48,964 nt of DNA from an uncultured Verrucomicrobia subdivision 3 bacterium (GTDB lineage: Bacteria > Verrucomicrobiota > Verrucomicrobiia > Limisphaerales > UBA11358): the NCBI GenBank assembly GCA_903944085.1, contig CAJAQO010000045.1, positions 1 to 48,964 of the forward strand. The letters run 5' to 3'. Of the stretch, positions 43,902-48,964 are shown piece after piece. How positions within the stretch are numbered: the stretch's first letter is position 1; each line of letters opens with the position of its first letter. The notes under the pieces are model-generated. The model made no database searches, was not told the DNA's origin, and saw nothing but the letters and a program-made list of their open reading frames with translations. A program made the position numbers and the translations under genes.

Positions 43902-45089
43902 TTACGGCTTGTCCCACTGTTTTTCTTGGATGAGTTTTTCGAGCTGAACTTTGGAATCGGCATCTTCGGTGATCACGCCGCAGCGGGCCAGGTAAACGCA
44001 GACGTCGCGCAGATGTTTCACTTCGTCCTTTTTTTCCGCCAGCTTCTCGGACGAGAGTTGTTGCAGGTTAGCCCAGTATTGATTTGCAAGTTCTCCAGCG
44101 CGTTGGCTGGCCGTCTCATCCCGCTCATAAACGAGCGACTCGGCCAAGCGCAGCATTTCGGGCACTGGATTCGACGGGTTTTTGAGCTTCTCGGCATCCG
44201 CCCGGATGCTCGCAGCAATGGCCGCACGCTTCGCTGCGGTGGCTTCCGTCGTGAGATAGCCGTCCGTTCCGCCCTCGATCGCGCGCGGTGGCAGAGGACG
44301 ATACCAGATGTTCCGGTAGCGAACTGGATTTCCATGGTCCTGTAGTTTCAACGGACCGGTTTCCGGAAATGGGCCTGGCTTGCTGCGGACCCGATGTCCG
44401 GTGCCACCTTCAAGCATGGTGTTGTCCTGAACCAAAACGCCGTTTAAAAATACCGTGACCCGGCCCGGATCCAACGCGGCTCCGTCTTTGTAAATGGGGC
44501 GGCGGAAGACAATGTCATAAGTCTGGAATTCGCCCGGCGGCCGCAAGGCGTTCGCCAATGGCGGATTCACGCCATAGACCGAACCCGCAAAACCGTCGGC
44601 ATAAGTCGGATTATTATAATTGTCCAACACTTGGACTTCCACCAAGCCCATCAGAAATACGCCACTGTTGCCGCGACCTTGGCTATCGCCGCGAACATTC
44701 GTGGGGGCGGCCCATTCGACATGCAGTTGACAATCGCCAAACTTATCTTTGGTTCGGATATAGCCGGAACCGGGCACACATTCCATGGCGCCGTTCTTTA
44801 TCACCCATTTGGTCGGCACGCCCTGCCCCTCGTCGGCTTCCCACTTGGAAAGATCCGCGCCGTCGAACAAGATCACGGCATCGGACGGCGGCTTGCCCGG
44901 TTGCGCTTGCGTGCTGAAAGTGCCGGGCGTGACCAACTCGGGCTGGGGACGGTTCCGATCGTGGACTGCCCACGGATGATGGGCATCCGGCGCATCGCCA
45001 TAGAAGGGCGAGCCAACGTCAGCGGCATAAGCCGGCATGGCAAGCGTGAGCAGGGTTAAAATCACGGGCGAAGTAGGATGCAAGTTCAT
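43902..45089 (-). CDS. DUF1080 (3-keto-disaccharide hydrolase-like) secreted protein
   Basis: A 395-residue protein. ATG 45089 gives a signal peptide (MNLHPTSPVILTLLTLAMPAYA); longer in-frame starts lack one. The DUF1080 jelly-roll lies at about 60-285: ILFDGADLSKWEADEGQG, GNSGVFLMGLVEVQVLDNY, GVLVQDNTMLEGGTGHR and LQDHGNPVRYRNIWYRPLP. Proteins of this group have been linked to hydrolysis of 3-keto glycosides made by Gfo/Idh oxidoreductases. The final 100 residues are helical and may be a separate module. Two Gfo/Idh genes lie at the other end of the window, so a joint pathway is possible but not shown. Confidence 0.85.
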   Translation of the reverse strand: MNLHPTSPVILTLLTLAMPAYAADVGSPFYGDAPDAHHPWAVHDRNRPQPELVTPGTFSTQAQPGKPPSDAVILFDGADLSKWEADEGQGVPTKWVIKNGAMECVPGSGYIRTKDKFGDCQLHVEWAAPTNVRGDSQGRGNSGVFLMGLVEVQVLDNYNNPTYADGFAGSVYGVNPPLANALRPPGEFQTYDIVFRRPIYKDGAALDPGRVTVFLNGVLVQDNTMLEGGTGHRVRSKPGPFPETGPLKLQDHGNPVRYRNIWYRPLPPRAIEGGTDGYLTTEATAAKRAAIAASIRADAEKLKNPSNPVPEMLRLAESLVYERDETASQRAGELANQYWANLQQLSSEKLAEKKDEVKHLRDVCVYLARCGVITEDADSKVQLEKLIQEKQWDKP

Positions 45090-45298
45090 AAAGATGCGGG
45101 ATGTGTGCCGGTGAAAATAGGCGCCGGCAATAAAAAAGTCCAGCCTTGTTAGCCGGGTTTCAGTCAGCGCAATAGTATCATGACTTAAACCTTCAGCGTT
45201 TTTTGAGGGCGAAACTTTATCCGCTGTTTTTCCAGTGCTGAAACGAAGAGAGTTTGACTCGTGAAAGAATCGCCGCCCCAAGGCCAGACTGACCATTT

Positions 45299-46144
45299 TC
45301 ACCGTGATCTTTTTCCACCGAGTTGAATCACCATGCCCTCGCGCGCGGCCTCCACTTTTAATTTGCCGTGCTGCTGTTTCACCAGCGCGCGGGCGTGCCG
45401 CACCAAGGCGTCGATTTTCCGATCGGTGTGGCCGGGGTCGTGGTGAAAAAGGACGAGTTTTTTCACGCCGGCCTGCAGCGCGAGCATCACGGAATCCTCC
45501 ACGCAGCCGTGGCCCCAGCCGGTGTGCTTTTTGTATTCGTGACGATCGTATTGGGAATCGAGGATCAGCACGTCGGCGTCGCGAATGAAATCAATCATGT
45601 CGCGATCGTCGCCGCCTTGGCGCGGCTCGGTGTCGGGGAAAAAACAGACCAGACCGTTGGGCGAAAACAGCCGGTAGCCGACGCAAAAGCCGGGATGATT
45701 GGCGCGCTGGGCGCGAACCAGCGTGCTGCCGATGGCAAAATTAAATTCGCGCAGCTCCTCGATTTCGATGTTGCTGGGCAGCTTCGCGAACGGCACGGGA
45801 AAATAAGTGCTTTCCATCTGGCCGGTGAGCGCGGCGACGAGGCCTTTGCGCGCGCCTTCGCCGCCCAGGATGCGCAGACGGCAGCGGGCGTCGTAAATCG
45901 GCGCGAAGAACGGCAGGCCCTGAATGTGATCCCAATGCGTGTGCGAGATCAGCAGCGTCAGATTGAGCGGCTGCCGCGGAAATTCTTGGAGCAGCGACTG
46001 GCCCAAGGCGCGCAGGCCCGTGCCGGCATCGAGGATGATGATGTCGTGCCCGATGCGCACTTCCACGCACGTGGTGTTGCCGCCATAACGAACGGTATCG
46101 CGTCCCGGTGTGGGAATGGAGCCGCGAACGCCCCAGAACTTGAT
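45299..46144 (-). CDS. metallo-beta-lactamase-fold hydrolase (start codon uncertain)
   Basis: An MBL-fold enzyme of about 281 residues with the zinc motif SHTHWDHIQGLPF. The family N-terminus KFWGVRGSIPTPGRDTVRYG is encoded in frame up to about 46141, yet the frame has no ATG, GTG or TTG between the stop at 46172-46174 and this block. The nearest plausible initiator is ATC at 46144, where related proteins begin MKFWGVRGS; GTG 46066 would delete the conserved part. I give 46144 and note the doubt. Other conserved sites are LILDSQYDRHEY and LFHHDPGHTD. The group includes phosphodiesterase- and PqqB-like enzymes; the substrate is unknown. Confidence 0.78.
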   Translation of the reverse strand: MKFWGVRGSIPTPGRDTVRYGGNTTCVEVRIGHDIIILDAGTGLRALGQSLLQEFPRQPLNLTLLISHTHWDHIQGLPFFAPIYDARCRLRILGGEGARKGLVAALTGQMESTYFPVPFAKLPSNIEIEELREFNFAIGSTLVRAQRANHPGFCVGYRLFSPNGLVCFFPDTEPRQGGDDRDMIDFIRDADVLILDSQYDRHEYKKHTGWGHGCVEDSVMLALQAGVKKLVLFHHDPGHTDRKIDALVRHARALVKQQHGKLKVEAAREGMVIQLGGKRSR

Positions 46145-46337
46145 GGTGGTGCCACTTTTGATAGAAACACACTAACGCAGTCGCCGGGAAAAATAAAATT
46201 GAAAAATATGCGGTTCGCCTTTTTTGCGCCGGCGCGGCTGGCGGCGCGGCGGCGGCAGGAACAATTTGAACTTCGCACCGGGGCCGTTTCGCCGTTGCGA
46301 GCCTTGAAACCAAGCCGCTAATCCGCCAAACTGCCGC

Positions 46338-47363
46338 ATGGCCTTCAACGATTTTTCGGCGCAATCCCAGGGCGTCCAGTTGCTGCAACGCTCGCTGGCG
46401 CGCGGGCGGCTCGGCCATGCTTATTTGTTCGCCGGCCATCAGTTGGAAGAACTGGAAACGCTCGCCCGCACACTGGCGAAAACCCTCAACTGCGAGCAGC
46501 CCATCAAAACTGCCGGTGCGGCCACCGACTGCTGCGACGTTTGTTTGAGCTGCAAAAAAATCACGCACGAAACTCACGCCGACATCCATTGGGCGCGGCC
46601 GGAATCCAAATCGCGCGTCATCACCATTGACCAGACGCGCGATTTGATGCAGCAAATCCAGCTCAAACCCACCGAGGCGCAGTTCAAGGTCGCCGTCATC
46701 GTCGGCGCGGACCGCCTGAATCCGCAGGCCGCCAACGCGTTTTTGAAAACGCTCGAGGAGCCACCGCCGAAATCCGTTTTGATTTTGCTGACCACCGAGC
46801 CGTCGCGGATTTTGGAAACGATTTTGTCGCGCTGCCTGCGTCTGAATTTTTCCGCCGAGACCGCCCGCGCGCTGGACGCCGAGCAAAGCTACTGGCTGCA
46901 GCAATTCAGCTCCGCCGCCGCCGCCGAGCAAAAAAGTTTGTTCGGGCGCTATCGTTTGCTCGATGCACTTTTGCAGCGGCTCGGTGCCATCCGCGCGCAA
47001 GTGGATGAAACTTTATCCGCGCGTTCGCCGCTCGAAAAATATTCCGACGCCGAAAAAGATTTGCGTGAAAAATGGGAAACCGAACTGACCGCCGCCATCG
47101 AGGCTGAATATCGCCGTCGCCGCGCGGAAGTGCTGGTGCTGTTGCAATGGTGGCTGCGCGATGTCTGGCTGCACACACTCGCCGCCGGCGAACAGCTCCT
47201 GCATCTACCGCAAATTGCCGGGGCCGATGAAATCGCCCGGCGCATCACGCCGCGCCAGGCGCAGGAAAATTTGACGGTGCTGGAGCAGACCCAGCGGCTG
47301 CTTTACACCAACGTGCAGGAGGCGCTCGCGCTCGAAGTCGGCCTGCTGAAATTGCAGCTTTGA
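46338..47363 (+). CDS. holB: DNA polymerase III subunit delta prime
   Basis: A 341-residue clamp-loader subunit, part of the machine that loads the sliding clamp at replication forks. Zinc-site cysteines are in NCEQP and CCDVCLSC near residues 52-75. The AAA+ parts follow with IVGADRLNPQAANAFLKTLE near residue 125, EEPPPKSVLILLTTEP, and ETILSRCLRLNF, the sensor 1 region with SRC. The Walker A position is replaced by AYLFAGHQLE, as normal for delta prime, which does not hydrolyse ATP. It lies 6 bases before the ligase-like gene and may share its transcript. Confidence 0.93.
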   Translation: MAFNDFSAQSQGVQLLQRSLARGRLGHAYLFAGHQLEELETLARTLAKTLNCEQPIKTAGAATDCCDVCLSCKKITHETHADIHWARPESKSRVITIDQTRDLMQQIQLKPTEAQFKVAVIVGADRLNPQAANAFLKTLEEPPPKSVLILLTTEPSRILETILSRCLRLNFSAETARALDAEQSYWLQQFSSAAAAEQKSLFGRYRLLDALLQRLGAIRAQVDETLSARSPLEKYSDAEKDLREKWETELTAAIEAEYRRRRAEVLVLLQWWLRDVWLHTLAAGEQLLHLPQIAGADEIARRITPRQAQENLTVLEQTQRLLYTNVQEALALEVGLLKLQL

Positions 47364-47369
47364 CGCGCG

Positions 47370-48758
47370 ATGAAAAAACTTTCCGCGACGAAATGTTACG
47401 CGCTCGCGTTCGGACTTTTTCTCGGACTCTGCATCTGGAAATTCGGCAACCCCGTCATCCTCGACCACAAAATTTCCTCGCCCGCCACGGTGGCGGATCT
47501 GCTCGCCGCCGCCTGGCCGACGCACTGGGCCAACTGGATTTTTCTGCCGCTCGCCGGCCTCGGCGCCTGGCTGATGTTTCAAACGAAAATTTCGTGGCCA
47601 CAATCAAAATGGCTCGGGCTGCTGCCGCTCGCGTGGCTCGGCTGGCAATTTCTTTCCGCCGCGCAAACCGTGGATGCGGATTTGACGGCGGCCACGCTCT
47701 GGCAATTTTCCGGCTGCGTGGCGTGCTATTTTCTCGGCGCGCTGCTGCCGGCCCGCGAGCAGCTTTTGCGCTGGTTGTTGCTCGGCGTGCTGGCGGCGTT
47801 CACTTTTTGTCTCGTGCGCGCGGTGAACCAGCGCGTGTTTGAATTTCCGCAAAATCATCAACTGCTGGTGGAAGGCGAGCGCGACGGCTGGACCAATTTT
47901 CCGCCCGCCACCATCGCGGAAATGAAAAGCGACGGCATCATCATCACCACCAACGGCGCGGACGTGGCGAACCCGGTGTTCCTCGACAAATTCAAAAAAG
48001 CCCGCGTTTCCGGCACGCTCGTTTATCCCAACGCGCTGGCCGGATTGATCTTGCTGCTCTGGCCCGCGTCGCTCGTGCTCGCGTTCGGGGCCACAAAAAA
48101 ACTGAAACTGCTCATTCGTTGGGCCGTGATCGGGCTGACGATTTTTCTCGGCGGCGCGGCGTTCTATTGGACCGGCTCAAAGCTCGGCTGGCTCATCGGC
48201 ATCGGCCTGGCGGGACTCTTTTTGCTGCGGCGCGCCGGGCCGAAAAAAATCAAATTTGCGGCGGTGGCGGTCGTTTTGATTTTGGGCCTCGGAATTTTTG
48301 CTGTGCGGTTTCATCATTATTTTGCCGCCGGTGCCACCAGCGCCGGCGCGCGGTTTGATTATTGGCGCGCAGCCGTGCAGACCACAGTGGCGCGACCGCT
48401 GTTCGGCACCGGGCCGGGAACGTTTCAGCGGCCTTATGCCCGGCTCAAAGCGCCGGAATCCGAAATGGCGCGACTCGCGCACAACGATTATCTCGAACAA
48501 TTTTCCGACTCCGGCCTCATCGGCGGACTGACTTACGCCGCGTGGATTTTTCTGGCGCTGGCGGCGGCCGGCAAAAAAATCTGGCGGGCCAACGATCCTT
48601 TTTCATTCGCCATTTTCGCCGGATTGCTTGCGTGGTTTGCGCAAGGCTTCGGTGAATTTGCGCTCTTTGTTCCAGGGCTGGCGTGGCCGGCGTTCACACT
48701 GCTGGGCGGCTTAACCGGGCCGGTGGGAAAAAGTGCGGCCGCTGAACGAGGCTGCTGA
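47370..48758 (+). CDS. O-antigen ligase/Wzy-like polytopic membrane protein
   Basis: A 462-residue protein with about ten membrane spans. A large periplasmic loop (about 150-210) separates the halves, and the Wzy_C-type block RFDYWRAAVQTTVARPLFGT then GPGTFQRPYARL near residues 330-360 is characteristic, followed by HNDYLEQFSDSGLIGG. Such proteins join or polymerise glycans at the outer face of the inner membrane, for example moving O-antigen to lipid A. The acceptor cannot be told from sequence. The pairing with holB is odd functionally but the gap is only 6 bases. Confidence 0.85.
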   Translation: MKKLSATKCYALAFGLFLGLCIWKFGNPVILDHKISSPATVADLLAAAWPTHWANWIFLPLAGLGAWLMFQTKISWPQSKWLGLLPLAWLGWQFLSAAQTVDADLTAATLWQFSGCVACYFLGALLPAREQLLRWLLLGVLAAFTFCLVRAVNQRVFEFPQNHQLLVEGERDGWTNFPPATIAEMKSDGIIITTNGADVANPVFLDKFKKARVSGTLVYPNALAGLILLLWPASLVLAFGATKKLKLLIRWAVIGLTIFLGGAAFYWTGSKLGWLIGIGLAGLFLLRRAGPKKIKFAAVAVVLILGLGIFAVRFHHYFAAGATSAGARFDYWRAAVQTTVARPLFGTGPGTFQRPYARLKAPESEMARLAHNDYLEQFSDSGLIGGLTYAAWIFLALAAAGKKIWRANDPFSFAIFAGLLAWFAQGFGEFALFVPGLAWPAFTLLGGLTGPVGKSAAAERGC

Positions 48759-48964
48759 ACTTTCGATCAAATGAACCAGCGCAATTTCCCGGCAAAAAAT
48801 AATTTTCCGCGCCTTATGAATTTTTTTGCAACCGGGATTAAAGTTTTCCGTGGTGGTGCCGATGAAGGTGGTGTCGCAAGACTGGCGGCCGGCAGCCAAA
48901 AAAGCCGGCGGGGATTAACGGTGCGTCGCCCCTAAAATGACGCACCCGCAGCACGGATGTTGCG

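Noticed and set aside
45741-47000. Long leftward open frame over the holB and MBL region
   Set aside because: A frame shadow: holB on the other strand and the MBL gene in another frame explain the conserved motifs.

Overview
The window looks like a chromosomal segment of a free-living verrucomicrobium, most likely of the Pedosphaera/Limisphaerales type (an inference from gene content, not from a marker gene). Grounds: many Gfo/Idh/MocA oxidoreductases, DUF1080 and Asp-box proteins, Tat-exported enzymes, a large secreted beta-rich protein ending in a short ATNL...FYRL-type tail domain, HU and KARWAK-repeat chromatin-like proteins, and GC-rich palindromic intergenic repeats. No phage, plasmid or CRISPR signal was seen.

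Layout. 1-1065: possible tail of an upstream gene, a small basic hypothetical protein with a structured leader and a good terminator, then a palindrome-rich spacer. 1066-13015: glycoside-use locus. Two Gfo/Idh/MocA oxidoreductases (one Tat-exported) and a ROK repressor run leftward; a GH2 enzyme runs rightward from the divergent promoter region, followed by a GH78 rhamnosidase (leftward) and a GH92-type glycosidase (rightward). 13420-22856: nine rightward genes, mostly overlapping or tightly spaced, that I read as a sulfosugar pathway: SuyA/SuyB-like sulfolactate sulfo-lyase, ComC-like and SlcC-like sulfolactate dehydrogenases, FSA-type transaldolase, aldehyde dehydrogenase, fucose-isomerase-like protein, SSS symporter and class II aldolase. 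22964-25665: rhamnulokinase (leftward), TalB-type transaldolase (rightward), tRNA-His. 25876-28394: ABC exporter pair. 28520-39284: secreted polysaccharide enzymes (DUF5005/DUF4185-like multidomain protein, 13-Asp-box GH74-like protein, large GH78 with inserted domains, clan GH-A glycosidase). 39461-43686: small exported double CCxxC protein, secreted calpain-like protease, DUF2835 protein, HU, DUF4410-type lipoprotein, KARWAK-repeat protein. 43902-48758: DUF1080 protein, metallo-beta-lactamase-fold hydrolase, DNA polymerase III delta prime and an O-antigen ligase-like membrane protein.

How the genes work together. The flanks of the central operon release rhamnose, galactose-like and mannose-like sugars from plant or algal glycans, and rhamnulokinase feeds rhamnose inward. 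The central operon contains every step needed to take a 6-deoxy-6-sulfo-hexose such as sulfoquinovose to central metabolites plus sulfite: isomerase, transaldolase split into sulfolactaldehyde plus a hexose phosphate, oxidation to sulfolactate, inversion of the sulfolactate stereocentre by two dehydrogenases through sulfopyruvate, and C-S cleavage to pyruvate and sulfite. Each family call rests on motifs; the pathway as a whole is inference.

A second layer is non-coding. Four intergenic hairpins (about 14898, 20435, 24493 and 41340) are built from 6- to 8-base tandem units with a GATT/AATC core, and a cluster of near-perfect palindromes sits at 691-989.
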